The position numbers were made by a program, and so were the translations under genes. Below are positions 31,967 through 41,871 of a DNA stretch of 64,000 nt, one piece after another. This DNA comes from Luteimonas sp. YGD11-2. GTDB taxonomy: Bacteria > Pseudomonadota > Gammaproteobacteria > Xanthomonadales > Xanthomonadaceae. The DNA lies in the NCBI RefSeq assembly GCF_004118975.1, contig NZ_CP035376.1, positions 1,736,001 to 1,800,000 of the forward strand, in the 5' to 3' direction. A model generated the notes under the pieces. It saw only the letters and a list, made by a program, of their open reading frames with translations. It made no database searches and had not been told where the DNA came from. Every line of letters begins with the position of its first letter. The stretch's first letter is position 1.

Positions 31967-32623
31967 ATGCCTGCAAGCGCCGCCAGCCGTCGCGGACCGC
32001 CCCGCCCCGCCAAGCCGGTCGACGAGGTGCCGACGGGCAGCCTCTCCGAACTGCGTGCCGCTGCGGACGCGTGCCGGCGTTGCCCGCTGTGGCGCCCGGC
32101 AACGCAGACGGTATTCGGCGCAGGCCCGGCACGTGCGCGGATCATGCTGGTGGGCGAACAGCCCGGTGCCCAGGAAGATCTCGCCGGTCAGCCCTTCGTG
32201 GGCCCCGCCGGGCAGCTGCTGCGCGCGGCGCTGGAGGCCGCCGGCCTCGATCCCGCGCGGCTGTACCTGACCAACACGGTCAAGCATTTCAAGTTCGAGG
32301 CCCGCGGCAAGCGGCGCCTGCACCAGCGTGCGTCCGCCGGCGAACAGGCGGCCTGTCGACCGTGGCTTGCCGCCGAGCTCGACCGGCTGCGGCCACGCAT
32401 GGTCGTCGCGCTCGGCGCGATGGCGGGGCAGACCCTGCTCGGCAACACGTTCCGCCTGACTATGGGCCGCGGCCAGCTGCTGCCGTTGGGTGAGTCGGAC
32501 ACCACGGTGGTCGCGACCTGGCACCCGTCGGCGATCCTGCGCGCGCGCGATCCGAAGCGCGAGGAGATGCATCGGCAACTTCTCGATGACCTGCAACTGG
32601 CCGCGGAGCACGTACGCGCCTGA
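31967..32623 (+). CDS. UdgX-type uracil-DNA glycosylase/binding protein
   Basis: A 218-residue family 4-like uracil-DNA glycosylase. Motif A is GEQPGAQED (63-71) with FVGPAGQLL; motif B is WHPSAILR near 185. Between them is the UdgX hallmark VKHFKF...GKRRLHQ (105-120): the KRRxH loop whose His (His119 here) forms a covalent bond to the uracil site in mycobacterial UdgX. Family 4 enzymes have Cys where this protein has His107 (VKC to VKH). Cysteines left for an Fe-S cluster are Cys36, Cys39 and Cys130. Unlike many UdgX proteins it is free-standing, with no DUF4130 fusion. TAGCGT lies 6 nt before ATG, with no Shine-Dalgarno. Role: excision or tight covalent capture of uracil in DNA. Confidence 0.85.
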   Translation: MPASAASRRGPPRPAKPVDEVPTGSLSELRAAADACRRCPLWRPATQTVFGAGPARARIMLVGEQPGAQEDLAGQPFVGPAGQLLRAALEAAGLDPARLYLTNTVKHFKFEARGKRRLHQRASAGEQAACRPWLAAELDRLRPRMVVALGAMAGQTLLGNTFRLTMGRGQLLPLGESDTTVVATWHPSAILRARDPKREEMHRQLLDDLQLAAEHVRA

Positions 32624-32642
32624 TGGCCATGGCCCCGGGTGC

Positions 32643-32648
32643 TAGAAT
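32643..32648 (+). promoter_or_regulatory. -10 element for the mntP riboswitch transcript
   Basis: TAGAAT, about 10 nt before the predicted riboswitch 5' end and 20 nt after the udgX stop. The -35 region is weak. Confidence 0.5.
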
Positions 32649-32657
32649 CCTGCGCTT

Positions 32658-32758
32658 CACTGGGGAGTAGCCTGCTTCCGCAAGGAAGCGCCGGTATCAA
32701 CATGCTCGGCCTTCGGCCGTGGTACCGGAGCCGTGATGGGTTGGCGAGACCAGCGGTC
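32658..32758 (+). promoter_or_regulatory. Manganese riboswitch (yybP-ykoY class)
   Basis: The class signature is present in order: GGGGAGTAGCC, a variable stem (CTTCC...GGAAG), TATCAACATGCTCGG, a short stem (GGCCTTCGGCC), CCGTGGTACCGGAGCC, and the closing TTGGCGAGACCA. This aptamer binds Mn2+ and turns on manganese exporters. A 7-bp hairpin (ACGGCGC/GCGCCGT, 32760-32777) directly follows and may be the expression platform. Confidence 0.92.
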
Positions 32759-32809
32759 CACGGCGCCCGTGCGCCGTCATGGCCGTGTCCGCAACCGACT
32801 GCCTGACGC

Positions 32810-33370
32810 ATGCACCCTGTCACGATGCTTCTGATCGGCCTTGCCATGTCCACCGACGCGTTTGCCGCGGCGGTCGGCAAGGGTGCGGGAATGCGCCGGC
32901 CGCGTCTGCCCGATGCGCTGCGCGTGGGCCTGATCTTCGGGGCCATCGAGGCGGTCACGCCGGTGGTCGGATGGTGGCTGGGTCGCAGCGCGCTGCCGTG
33001 GGTGGAAGCTTTCGATCACTGGATCGCGCTGGCCCTGCTGGTGCTGCTGGGCGGTCACATGATCCTTGCCGGCCTGCGTACGGCGCCGGTGCAAGTGGAT
33101 CTCCCGCGGCACGGTTTCTGGAACCTTGCCGCCACCGGCCTTGCGACCAGCATCGACGCGCTCGCGGTCGGCGTCGGCCTGGCGATGCTCGACGTGAATA
33201 TCGTGGTGATGGCTGCGGTCATCGGCCTGTGCACGCTGGCGATGGTGACGACCGGCGTCATGCTCGGCCGCGCGCTGGGCGCAATGGCCGGGCGGCGGGC
33301 TGAAGTGCTCGGCGGCGTGATCCTGATCCTGATCGGCCTGACGATCGTCTACGAGCACGTGCTCGCATAA
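32810..33370 (+). CDS. mntP: Manganese efflux pump MntP
   Basis: A 186-residue inner-membrane protein with six predicted hydrophobic segments and two pseudo-symmetric acidic motifs, [14 protein letters not shown] (about 12-25) and [13 protein letters not shown] (about 112-124), characteristic of MntP (DUF204). It exports Mn2+ to prevent toxicity. Control by the upstream Mn2+ riboswitch supports the assignment. No clear Shine-Dalgarno is visible before ATG 32810. Confidence 0.96.
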   Translation: MHPVTMLLIGLAMSTDAFAAAVGKGAGMRRPRLPDALRVGLIFGAIEAVTPVVGWWLGRSALPWVEAFDHWIALALLVLLGGHMILAGLRTAPVQVDLPRHGFWNLAATGLATSIDALAVGVGLAMLDVNIVVMAAVIGLCTLAMVTTGVMLGRALGAMAGRRAEVLGGVILILIGLTIVYEHVLA

Positions 33371-33440
33371 GCCATCGGCCACTGGGCCCAACCACGTCGG
33401 TATGACCTGGTAACGCTGCCCGGGGGACCTTCAGGAGAAG

Positions 33441-33464
33441 AAAGGGCCGCTTTCGCGGCCCTTT
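33441..33464. terminator. Bidirectional terminator between mntP and the OmpA-like gene
   Basis: A perfect 10-bp stem (AAAGGGCCGC/GCGGCCCTTT) with a TTTC loop. A/T runs on both flanks suit termination of mntP (+) and the convergent lipoprotein gene (-). Confidence 0.8.
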
Positions 33465-33487
33465 CCGTTTCGCATCGATCCGGACGA

Positions 33488-34165
33488 TTACTGCTGGATC
33501 GGCACCAGGGTGATCTCAACCCGGCGGTTCTGCGCGCGGCCGGCCTCGGTGCTGTTGTCGGCGATGGGACGGGTCATACCGGCGCCGACGGTGATGATTC
33601 GCTGCTGGTTGACGCCCTGCCCACCCAGGTACTGGGCGACCGCCTGGGCGCGGCGCTCCGACAACTGCTGGTTGTAGGCCGCGGCACCGGTGTTGTCGGT
33701 ATGGCCAGCCACCTCGATCACCGTCTGCTCGTACTGGCGCAGGGTATTCGCGACGTTGTTGAGCACCGGATAGAACTGCGGCTGGATGTTGGACTGGTCG
33801 AACCCGAAGGTCACGTTGCCCGGCATGTTCAGGGTGATGTTGTCGCCCTGGCGGACGACGTCGACACCGGTGCCGGCCATCTGCCGACGCAGCTCGGCTT
33901 CCTGGCGGTCCTGGTAGGCACCCACGGCGCCACCGGCAAGCGCGCCGGCACCGGCGCCGATCAGCGCGTGCTGGCGACGTTCGGTCGCGCTGTCGCCGCT
34001 CAGTAGACCTGCCACCGCACCGATGCCGGCGCCGATCAGCGCGGTGTTGCGGGTGCGGTTCGGGTCATTGGGGTCGCTGCTCTGGCCGGTGTAGGTGGCA
34101 CAGCCGGTCAGCATCAGCGCGCCGGCGAGCGCGGCGGTCAGGCCTTTGGTCACGGAATTGCGCAT
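33488..34165 (-). CDS. OmpA-family outer-membrane lipoprotein (YiaD-like)
   Basis: A 225-residue lipoprotein. Signal peptide with lipobox LTGC (Cys22), then two glycine-zipper segments (ALIGAGIGAVAG about 42-53 and ALIGAGAGALAGGAVG about 67-82) that could insert in the outer membrane, and a C-terminal OmpA domain (about 110-225) that binds peptidoglycan. Key residues are seen in AGHTDNTGAAAYN and LSERRAQAV, with RPIADNSTEAGRAQNRRVEI near the end. Likely anchors the outer membrane to the cell wall. A 7-bp hairpin (34187-34204) lies 22 nt before its start codon in the 5' region. Confidence 0.9.
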   Translation of the reverse strand: MRNSVTKGLTAALAGALMLTGCATYTGQSSDPNDPNRTRNTALIGAGIGAVAGLLSGDSATERRQHALIGAGAGALAGGAVGAYQDRQEAELRRQMAGTGVDVVRQGDNITLNMPGNVTFGFDQSNIQPQFYPVLNNVANTLRQYEQTVIEVAGHTDNTGAAAYNQQLSERRAQAVAQYLGGQGVNQQRIITVGAGMTRPIADNSTEAGRAQNRRVEITLVPIQQ

Positions 34166-34281
34166 GGGTCTTCTCCCTGGGGTCTGCGCCGGAGGACTCC
34201 GGCGTGTGGGTAGGCGGATCGCATGCTAGCTACGTGACGGTCGGGACCGGGTGACGGGCTGAATGCGCGGATACGACCCAT

Positions 34282-35718
34282 TCAGTTTTTCGACACCCGC
34301 TTGCGGGTGACCTGCGCGTACACATCGAGCGCCGCCTGCCGACCCTCGGCGATGCCCACCAACGGTGCATGGGGGTAATCCTGCACCTGCTTCAGCATTG
34401 CCGCGGGCGCGTCCCACGGTGCGAAGCGGTGTGCCGGCGGCAGCACCTGCAGTTCCGGCAGCCAGCGCGAGATATAGGCCGCGTCGGGATCGAAGCGCCG
34501 CGCCTGCAGGACCGGGTTGAAGATCCGGAAGTACGGCGCGGCATCCGCCCCGGTCCCCGCCACCCACTGCCAGCCCATCGTGTTGTTGGCGAGGTCGGCA
34601 TCCACCAGGGTGTCCCAGAACCAGCGCGCACCGTGCCGCCAGTGCAGCCGCAGGTGTTTGGTGAGATAGCTGGCGGCGAGCATGCGCACACGGTTATGCA
34701 TCCACCCGGTCTGCCACAGTTCGCGCATGCCGGCGTCGATGATCGGCACGCCGGTGCGGCCCCGCTGCCAGGCAGCCAGCACCCCCTGCTGTGGACGTTG
34801 CCAGGGAAAGTCGGCAAACCGGGGGTCGAGGTCGGCATCGACGGTATGTGGATAGTGGTGCAGCAGGTGGTGGGCGAACTCGCGCCAGCCCAGCTGCGCG
34901 AGGTAGGCATCGCCGGCATCTCCGAGGTCCGCGTCGATCACCACGTGGGCCACGCGGGCCACTGCGATCTCGCCGAAGTGCAGGTGCGGCGACAGCCGCG
35001 AGGTGCCGTCGATGCCGGGGATGTCGCGCGTTTCCCGGTAACTGCCGGGATCCGCCTGCAGGAAGTGCGACAGCGCCCTCGCCGCCCCGGCCTCCCCTGG
35101 CATGAACCGCTCCCAGCACCCGTGGTCCCAGCCGCGGCGCGGCGCCAGGTGCAGGCCCTCGAGCGGTACGCCATGCGGCACCGCGTCTTCGTCCTCCAGG
35201 GCCGGAAACTGCTGCGGCGCCTGCCAGAGGCGGGTCGCACGCCACTGCGCGCGTGCGCGCTTCCAGAACGGCGTGAACACCCGGTACGGATCGCCCTGCG
35301 CGGTTTCGACTTCCCAGGGTTCGAACAGCAGCGAGCCGTTGAAGCTCTCCGCACGCAGGCCGGCGCGGCGCAGCGCACGCTTGATGACGGTGTCGCGCGC
35401 CTCGACCACGGGTTCGTAGCGACGATTCCAGAACACCGCCTCGGCATCGACGGCCGCGGCGATCGACTCCAGCGTTGCCTGTGTCGGGCCGTGGAAGCAA
35501 CGCAGCATCGACCCACGTGCGCGCAGTTCGTCATCGAGCGCCTTCAGCGAACGGTGCCGCCAGGCATTGGAGGCCGCGCCCGGCGGCCAGTCGCCCTCCT
35601 CGCCCGGCGCGTGGATATGGACCATCAACGGCTGGTAACCGCCCTCCACCGCGGCGCGCAGTGCCGGGTTGTCGTCGAGGCGGAGATCGTTGCGGAACCA
35701 GACCAGGGCGATAGGCAT
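34282..35718 (-). CDS. phr: Deoxyribodipyrimidine photolyase
   Basis: A 478-residue DNA photolyase (cryptochrome/photolyase family) repairing UV-induced cyclobutane pyrimidine dimers with blue light. The N-terminal alpha/beta antenna domain starts MPIALVWFRNDLRLDDN. The C-terminal FAD domain has the class I signature TGWMHNRVRMLAASYLTKHL and DADLANNTMGWQWVAGTG. Last gene of dnaB-alr-phr, 33 nt after alr. Confidence 0.95.
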   Translation of the reverse strand: MPIALVWFRNDLRLDDNPALRAAVEGGYQPLMVHIHAPGEEGDWPPGAASNAWRHRSLKALDDELRARGSMLRCFHGPTQATLESIAAAVDAEAVFWNRRYEPVVEARDTVIKRALRRAGLRAESFNGSLLFEPWEVETAQGDPYRVFTPFWKRARAQWRATRLWQAPQQFPALEDEDAVPHGVPLEGLHLAPRRGWDHGCWERFMPGEAGAARALSHFLQADPGSYRETRDIPGIDGTSRLSPHLHFGEIAVARVAHVVIDADLGDAGDAYLAQLGWREFAHHLLHHYPHTVDADLDPRFADFPWQRPQQGVLAAWQRGRTGVPIIDAGMRELWQTGWMHNRVRMLAASYLTKHLRLHWRHGARWFWDTLVDADLANNTMGWQWVAGTGADAAPYFRIFNPVLQARRFDPDAAYISRWLPELQVLPPAHRFAPWDAPAAMLKQVQDYPHAPLVGIAEGRQAALDVYAQVTRKRVSKN

Positions 35719-35751
35719 GGCGCAGTCTCGGCCGTCCGGGTGAGCGACGCG

Positions 35752-36891
35752 TCAAACGACGTTCGTGGGACTGCCGATGTACTCGCGCGGAATGCGGTCG
35801 TTGAAGCCGGTCAGCAGTTCGTAGGGAATGGTGCCCGCGGCCGTGGCAAGAGCCTCGACATCGATCTGCGCCTCGCCCTGACGTCCGATCAGGACCACCT
35901 CGTCCTCGTTCCACGCGCTGCCGCTTCCGATGTCGACCATGAACTGGTCCATGCACACCCGGCCGACGATGGGATATGACTGCCCGCGGATCAGTGCGCG
36001 TCCCCGCGACGACAGCGCCCGCGGGTACCCGTCGCCATAGCCAAGTGGCACCGTCACCACCCGGGTGTCGGACGGCGCGGTCCAGCTGCCGCCGTAGCTC
36101 ACCGTGCGGCCGGCGCGCACCACCTTGAAGTAGACCACCCGCGAGACCAGCGACAGTGCGGGTTCGACCCTGATCGTGGGCCGCGAGGCCGGGTCCGGCA
36201 TCACCCCGTAGACGAGGATGCCCGGGCGCACGAGGTCGAGATGGGTGTCGGGGAAATGCAGCACGCCACCCGAATTGGCGAGGTGGCGCAGCGGCATCGG
36301 TGCACCGATGCGGTCGAAATGCGCGCAGGCCTCGAGGAAACGCTCCAGCTGCAGCGCGGTGATCGGCGAATCCGGATCGTCGGCGCAGGCGAGGTGCGAA
36401 TACACGCCCTCGATCCGGCACCAGTGCGAGGCAACGGCCGCCTCGATGAAGGGCCCGGCCGAGTACTCGTGCACGCCGATGCGCTCCATGCCGGTGTCGA
36501 TCTTCAGGTGCACCACCGCACGACGCCCCAGCGCCTGCGCCGCGGTCTCGACCTGTCGCAGTTTCTCCACCGACGACACCGTGACCTCGAGATCGTGGGC
36601 GATGAACTGCGCCACCTGCGGGCCGAAGATGCCGCCCAGCACGAGGATCGGCACGCGGATGCCCGCCCGCCGCAGCGCGATGCCCTCTTCCACGAACGCC
36701 ACGCCGAGCCGTTCCACGCCGCTGGCTTCGAGGTGGCGCGCCACCGGCACCAGGCCGTGGCCGTAGGCATTGGCCTTGACGATCGCCATCACCGGTACCC
36801 GCACGTGCGCGCGGATGCGCTGCAGGTTGCCGGCGATGCGGTCGAGGTCGACCACGATCCGGGTCGGGCGCTCGGTGGCGGAAACGCTCAT
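35752..36891 (-). CDS. alr: Alanine racemase
   Basis: A 379-residue PLP enzyme making D-alanine for peptidoglycan. PLP lysine Lys39 in AIVKANAYGHG, catalytic Tyr266 in VSYGGSW, and the HLANSGG segment near 203-209. It follows dnaB by 92 nt, a linkage common in Gammaproteobacteria; that gap holds its own -10 candidate (TAGAAT, 36936-36931 on the - strand), so it may also be transcribed independently. Confidence 0.95.
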   Translation of the reverse strand: MSVSATERPTRIVVDLDRIAGNLQRIRAHVRVPVMAIVKANAYGHGLVPVARHLEASGVERLGVAFVEEGIALRRAGIRVPILVLGGIFGPQVAQFIAHDLEVTVSSVEKLRQVETAAQALGRRAVVHLKIDTGMERIGVHEYSAGPFIEAAVASHWCRIEGVYSHLACADDPDSPITALQLERFLEACAHFDRIGAPMPLRHLANSGGVLHFPDTHLDLVRPGILVYGVMPDPASRPTIRVEPALSLVSRVVYFKVVRAGRTVSYGGSWTAPSDTRVVTVPLGYGDGYPRALSSRGRALIRGQSYPIVGRVCMDQFMVDIGSGSAWNEDEVVLIGRQGEAQIDVEALATAAGTIPYELLTGFNDRIPREYIGSPTNVV

Positions 36892-36983
36892 GCGTGGTCC
36901 ATCAACGGGCGCGGTGCCCGGATGCAGCGGATTCTAGCGGTGGGCGGCTCTGCTGTACGCAGGCGACGCCGCCGCGCGATGGG

Positions 36984-38399
36984 CTATTCGAAGCTGCCCA
37001 TCGCGTCGTGCGCGAGGTTGTCGAAGCGGGTGTATTCGCCGAAGAACCGCAGCTTGAACGAGCCGGTCGGGCCGCTTCGATGCTTGCCGATGATGATCTC
37101 GGCGAGCCCTTTGTCCGGCGACGCTTCCTTGTTGTAGTACTCGTCGCGGTAGATGAAGATGATCATGTCGGCGTCCTGCTCGATTGCGCCGGACTCTCGC
37201 AGGTCGGCCATCACCGGGCGCTTGTCGGTACGCGATTCCAGCGAGCGGTTGAGCTGCGACAGCGCGATCACCGGCACGTTGAGCTCCTTCGCCAGGCCCT
37301 TGAGCGAACGCGAGATCTCCGAGATCTCGGTGGCGCGGTTCTCGTTGTTGCCCGGCACCTGCATCAGCTGCAGGTAGTCGATCACCACCAGCCCGAGGTC
37401 GTACTCGCGCTTGAGCCGGCGCGCCTTGGCACGCAGTACGTCCGGCGACAGGCCCGGTGTGTCGTCGATGAAGATCTTCGACTCCTTGAGCATGCGAATC
37501 GCCGCGGTCACCCGGCTCCAGTCCTCGTCCTCGAGCTGGCCCGTGCGCAGGCGGGTGGCGTTGATGCGGCCGTTCGATGAAATCAGACGCAGCGCGAGCT
37601 GGCTGGCCGACATTTCCATCGAGAACACCGCCACCGCCTTCTTCGACTTCAGCGCGGCGTATTCGGCGATGTTGAGCGCGAGCGTGGTCTTGCCCATCGC
37701 CGGGCGCGCGGCAAGGATCAGCAGGTCGGTCGGCTGCAGGCCCGAGGTCATCTGGTCGAATGCCTCGTAGCCGGTCGGCAGGCCGGTGATGCCGTCGCCG
37801 TTGGCGAAGCGCGTCTGCAGGACGTCAAAGGCCTCGGCCATCGCCTTGTTGATGGCGGTGAAGTCGGTGCGCCCGCGCGCCCCGGCCTCGGCGATCGCAA
37901 ACACCTGCTGCTCGGCCTTGGCCAGGATCTCGCCGGAATCGCGGCCGTCGGGCTGGAAGCCGTCGTTGACGATCTCGGTGCCGACGTCGATCAGCTGCCG
38001 CATCACGGCCTTGTCGCGCACGATCTCGGCATAGGCGCGGATGTTGGCGGCCGACGGCGTGGTGCTGGCCAGTTCGACCAGGTAGGCGCCACCGGCCACC
38101 TGCTCGGCCAGGCCCTGCGATTCGAACCATTCGCCCAGGGTCACCGCGTCGAACGGGCGGTTGCGTTCGGCGAGCTCACGGATGGCGCGGTAGATCAGCT
38201 GGTGGTCGCGGCGGTAGAAGTCCTTGTCGACCAGCATGTCGGCGATGCGGTCGAACGCCTCCGGCGCCAGCATCAGCCCACCGAGGACGGCCTGCTCGGC
38301 CTCGACCGACTGGGGCGGGATGCGCAACTGCTCGAGGCGGCCTTCGCGGGCATCGTGCTCGTGGCCGGCGCGGTCGCCGAATCGGGGGCGGGCGGACAT
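36984..38399 (-). CDS. dnaB: Replicative DNA helicase DnaB
   Basis: A 471-residue hexameric helicase of the replication fork (E. coli 471). The N-terminal helical domain (about 25-130) binds primase; the RecA-like domain has Walker A ARPAMGKT (231-238) and Walker B in LVVIDYLQLM near 340, with SRSLKGLAKEL and DLRESGAIEQDAD motifs. The upstream 213-nt region contains a perfect DnaA box. Divergent neighbours are absent: rplI precedes it on the same strand behind a terminator. Confidence 0.97.
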   Translation of the reverse strand: MSARPRFGDRAGHEHDAREGRLEQLRIPPQSVEAEQAVLGGLMLAPEAFDRIADMLVDKDFYRRDHQLIYRAIRELAERNRPFDAVTLGEWFESQGLAEQVAGGAYLVELASTTPSAANIRAYAEIVRDKAVMRQLIDVGTEIVNDGFQPDGRDSGEILAKAEQQVFAIAEAGARGRTDFTAINKAMAEAFDVLQTRFANGDGITGLPTGYEAFDQMTSGLQPTDLLILAARPAMGKTTLALNIAEYAALKSKKAVAVFSMEMSASQLALRLISSNGRINATRLRTGQLEDEDWSRVTAAIRMLKESKIFIDDTPGLSPDVLRAKARRLKREYDLGLVVIDYLQLMQVPGNNENRATEISEISRSLKGLAKELNVPVIALSQLNRSLESRTDKRPVMADLRESGAIEQDADMIIFIYRDEYYNKEASPDKGLAEIIIGKHRSGPTGSFKLRFFGEYTRFDNLAHDAMGSFE

Positions 38400-38496
38400 C
38401 TTCTGGGGAACTCCGGACAGGCGGTGCCGCGGTCATGCGGGCGGCAGGAAACATCGATGCTAGTGCCGATGGCTGTGGGTACGCGATGGAACAACC

Positions 38497-38505
38497 TGTG
38501 GATAA
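38497..38505 (-). promoter_or_regulatory. DnaA box upstream of dnaB
   Basis: TTATCCACA on the - strand, a perfect 9/9 match to the DnaA consensus, about 100 nt upstream of the dnaB start. A second, degenerate site (GTACCCACA, 7 of 9) lies at 38474-38482. It may let DnaA regulate dnaB transcription or titrate DnaA. Confidence 0.65.
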
Positions 38506-38566
38506 CCCGGCCATGCTGGCGCCGGGTGATCTCACTGCGTGCGAACCCGACGCCGCAGAAACACGA

Positions 38567-38586
38567 AGGGCGCCCTGGGGCGCCCT
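38567..38586 (-). terminator. Terminator of the rpsF-rpsR-rplI operon
   Basis: An 8-bp perfect stem (AGGGCGCC/GGCGCCCT) with a 4-nt loop, 26 nt after rplI, followed on the - strand by a T-rich run (TCGTGTTTCTG). Confidence 0.7.
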
Positions 38587-38612
38587 CCGTCAGCTCCGGT
38601 TGGCAGCGCGGA

Positions 38613-39074
38613 TCAGACCGCGACCGCTTCCGGCTCGATCACCACCTTGACCGGCGTTTCGACGTCGGCATGCAGGTGGACGACCACTTCGTACTCGCCC
38701 ACGTGGCGGAACGGGCCTTCGCCCATCACCACTTCGGACTTGCTGACCTCGACACCGGCCTGCGCCGACAGCGCCTCGGCGATGTCGCGGTTGGTGACCG
38801 ACCCGTACAGCTTGCCCTCCGACGAGGCATTGGCCTTGAGGTTGACGGTGAAGCCTTCCAGCTTCGAGATGCGCGAGTTCGCGGCTTCCAGCTGGTCACG
38901 GGCCTTGGCTTCGTACTCGGCCCGACGGGCTTCGAACGCGGCCAGGTTGTCGGCGGTCGCCGGCACGGCCTTGCCCTGCGGGACCAGGAAGTTGCGGCCG
39001 TAGCCCGGCTTCACGGTAACGGTGTCGCCGAGGTTGCCGAGGTTGGTGATCTTCTGCAGGAGGATCAGTTTCAT
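38613..39074 (-). CDS. rplI: 50S ribosomal protein L9
   Basis: A 153-residue ribosomal protein. The N-terminal RNA-binding domain starts [19 protein letters not shown] with [15 protein letters not shown], then a long connecting helix (about 42-75) and a C-terminal domain. Slightly longer than the E. coli protein (149). Third gene of rpsF-rpsR-rplI, separated from rpsR by 101 nt containing two adjacent hairpins. Confidence 0.97.
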   Translation of the reverse strand: MKLILLQKITNLGNLGDTVTVKPGYGRNFLVPQGKAVPATADNLAAFEARRAEYEAKARDQLEAANSRISKLEGFTVNLKANASSEGKLYGSVTNRDIAEALSAQAGVEVSKSEVVMGEGPFRHVGEYEVVVHLHADVETPVKVVIEPEAVAV

Positions 39075-39133
39075 GGTGTTGCTCCGTGTTCGTTAGCGGC
39101 GACGCGCGCCGCAACGGGTGCTGTCCGAACGTG

Positions 39134-39169
39134 CCGTCCGGGTGGACGGGAGCCTCCCCGGAGGGAGGC
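39134..39169 (-). other. Twin hairpins between rpsR and rplI
   Basis: Two small perfect stems side by side: CCGTCC/GGACGG (39134-39149) and GCCTCCC/GGGAGGC (39152-39169), the latter 6 nt after the rpsR stop. No T-tract follows. They may set the S18:L9 expression ratio or protect the rpsR mRNA end. Confidence 0.5.
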
Positions 39170-39175
39170 CCGTGC

Positions 39176-39406
39176 TTAGACGTTGTGGTTGTCGGTGTAC
39201 GGGATCAGCGCGAGGAACCGCGCGCGCTTGACGGCCGTGGCCAGCTGGCGCTGGTAGCGCGACTTGGTGCCGGTGATGCGGCTCGGCACGATCTTGCCGT
39301 TCTCGGTGATGTTCTGGCGCAGGGTGTTGAGATCCTTGTAATCGATCTCCTTGACACCCTCGGCGGTGAACTTGCAGTACTTGCGGCGACGGAAGAACTT
39401 GGACAT
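39176..39406 (-). CDS. rpsR: 30S ribosomal protein S18
   Basis: A 76-residue protein starting [25 protein letters not shown], with the conserved [13 protein letters not shown] and [21 protein letters not shown] segments. Pairs with S6 in the 30S platform. 11 nt after rpsF. Confidence 0.97.
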   Translation of the reverse strand: MSKFFRRRKYCKFTAEGVKEIDYKDLNTLRQNITENGKIVPSRITGTKSRYQRQLATAVKRARFLALIPYTDNHNV

Positions 39407-39417
39407 GACGTGATTCC

Positions 39418-39846
39418 TCAGGCGGCTTCGGCGGTGTCGTCGGCCTTGTCGGCCTTCTGGGCGTCGTCGCCGGACTCGTCGTCACGGCGGCGGCGTTCGC
39501 TGCGCTCGGGCTTGTCGCCCTTGTCGTCCTTGTTCTTCATGATCAGCGACTGCTCGGTGACCGCCTCGTCGCGGCGGATCACCAGGTGGCGCAGGATCGC
39601 GTCGTTGAAGCGGAAGGTCTCGACCAGTTCATTCAACACGCCCTGGTCGGCTTCGATGTTGAACATCACGTAGTGGGCCTTGACCAGGTTGTTGATCGGG
39701 TACGCCAGCTGGCGACGACCCCAGTCTTCGAGGCGGTGGACCTTGCCGTTGCCGGTTTCGACCATCGAGGTGTAACGCTCGATCATCGCCGGCACCTGCT
39801 CGCTCTGGTCCGGATGGACCAGGAACACGATTTCATAGTGGCGCAT
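39418..39846 (-). CDS. rpsF: 30S ribosomal protein S6
   Basis: A 142-residue protein, starting [19 protein letters not shown]. The S6 core (1-100) is followed by a charged, low-complexity tail (about 103-142, Lys/Asp/Glu/Arg/Ala), a natural variable extension in S6. First gene of the operon; a possible -10 (CATAAT, 39978-39973 on the - strand) lies in the 174-nt gap after the A-type Fe-S carrier gene. That gap otherwise holds nothing recognisable. Confidence 0.96.
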   Translation of the reverse strand: MRHYEIVFLVHPDQSEQVPAMIERYTSMVETGNGKVHRLEDWGRRQLAYPINNLVKAHYVMFNIEADQGVLNELVETFRFNDAILRHLVIRRDEAVTEQSLIMKNKDDKGDKPERSERRRRDDESGDDAQKADKADDTAEAA

Positions 39847-40020
39847 GGTGTTTCCTTTCGGTTATCGGCCGGCGGACAGTGGATCCACCGGAAGGACAGC
39901 CCCCCGTCGCCGCCCTCGGGCGGGCGCAGTGGGGCAAGGGCTCGCCCGGCACAGGGCCGCAGCGAGCCGCGCATTATGGTGGATCAACGACGTGCCCGCA
40001 ATCGCGGAACGATGGGCGGC

Positions 40021-40362
40021 TCAGGCGGCCTTGTCGGCGTCGGTGGTGAAGCTTTCCCCGCAGCCGCACTCCGCGGCGGCATTGGGATTGCGGAACACGA
40101 ACTCGTGGTTCAGCCCCTTCTGCGCGAAATCGATCTCGGTACCATCGACCATCGGCTGGCTGGTGGCATCGACATAGATGCGGATGCCCCCGAACTCGCT
40201 GACCGTATCGCCCGGGCGCTCCTCGTGGGCGATGTCGACCATGTAACCCCAGCCCGAACAGCCGGTGCGTTCGACGCCGAAGCGGATGCCGAGCGCGCCG
40301 GGGGTGGAGTCGACGAAGCGGCGTGCGCGTTCGAGAGCGGCAGGTGCAAGCGAGATGGCCAT
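40021..40362 (-). CDS. A-type iron-sulfur carrier (IscA/ErpA family)
   Basis: A 113-residue protein with the three conserved cysteines of A-type carriers: Cys35 (CSGWGY), Cys99 and Cys101 (CGCGESF). It receives Fe-S clusters from a scaffold and passes them to target apoproteins. The N-terminus is MAISLAPAALERARR. Whether it is IscA, SufA or ErpA cannot be told from motifs alone; no isc or suf genes flank it. TAGAAT lies 7 nt before the ATG (leaderless type). Divergent from asnS. Confidence 0.88.
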   Translation of the reverse strand: MAISLAPAALERARRFVDSTPGALGIRFGVERTGCSGWGYMVDIAHEERPGDTVSEFGGIRIYVDATSQPMVDGTEIDFAQKGLNHEFVFRNPNAAAECGCGESFTTDADKAA

Positions 40363-40465
40363 GCCGTCGATTCTAGCCCGCCCGGCATACGCGCGCCTTA
40401 GCGGCGCCTGAGTTTTCGGTAGACTGCGGCGCTTCCGACAACGATTTTCTGCACGGGATTTCAGC

Positions 40466-41866
<1,401 letters not shown>

Positions 41867-41871
41867 CCACC

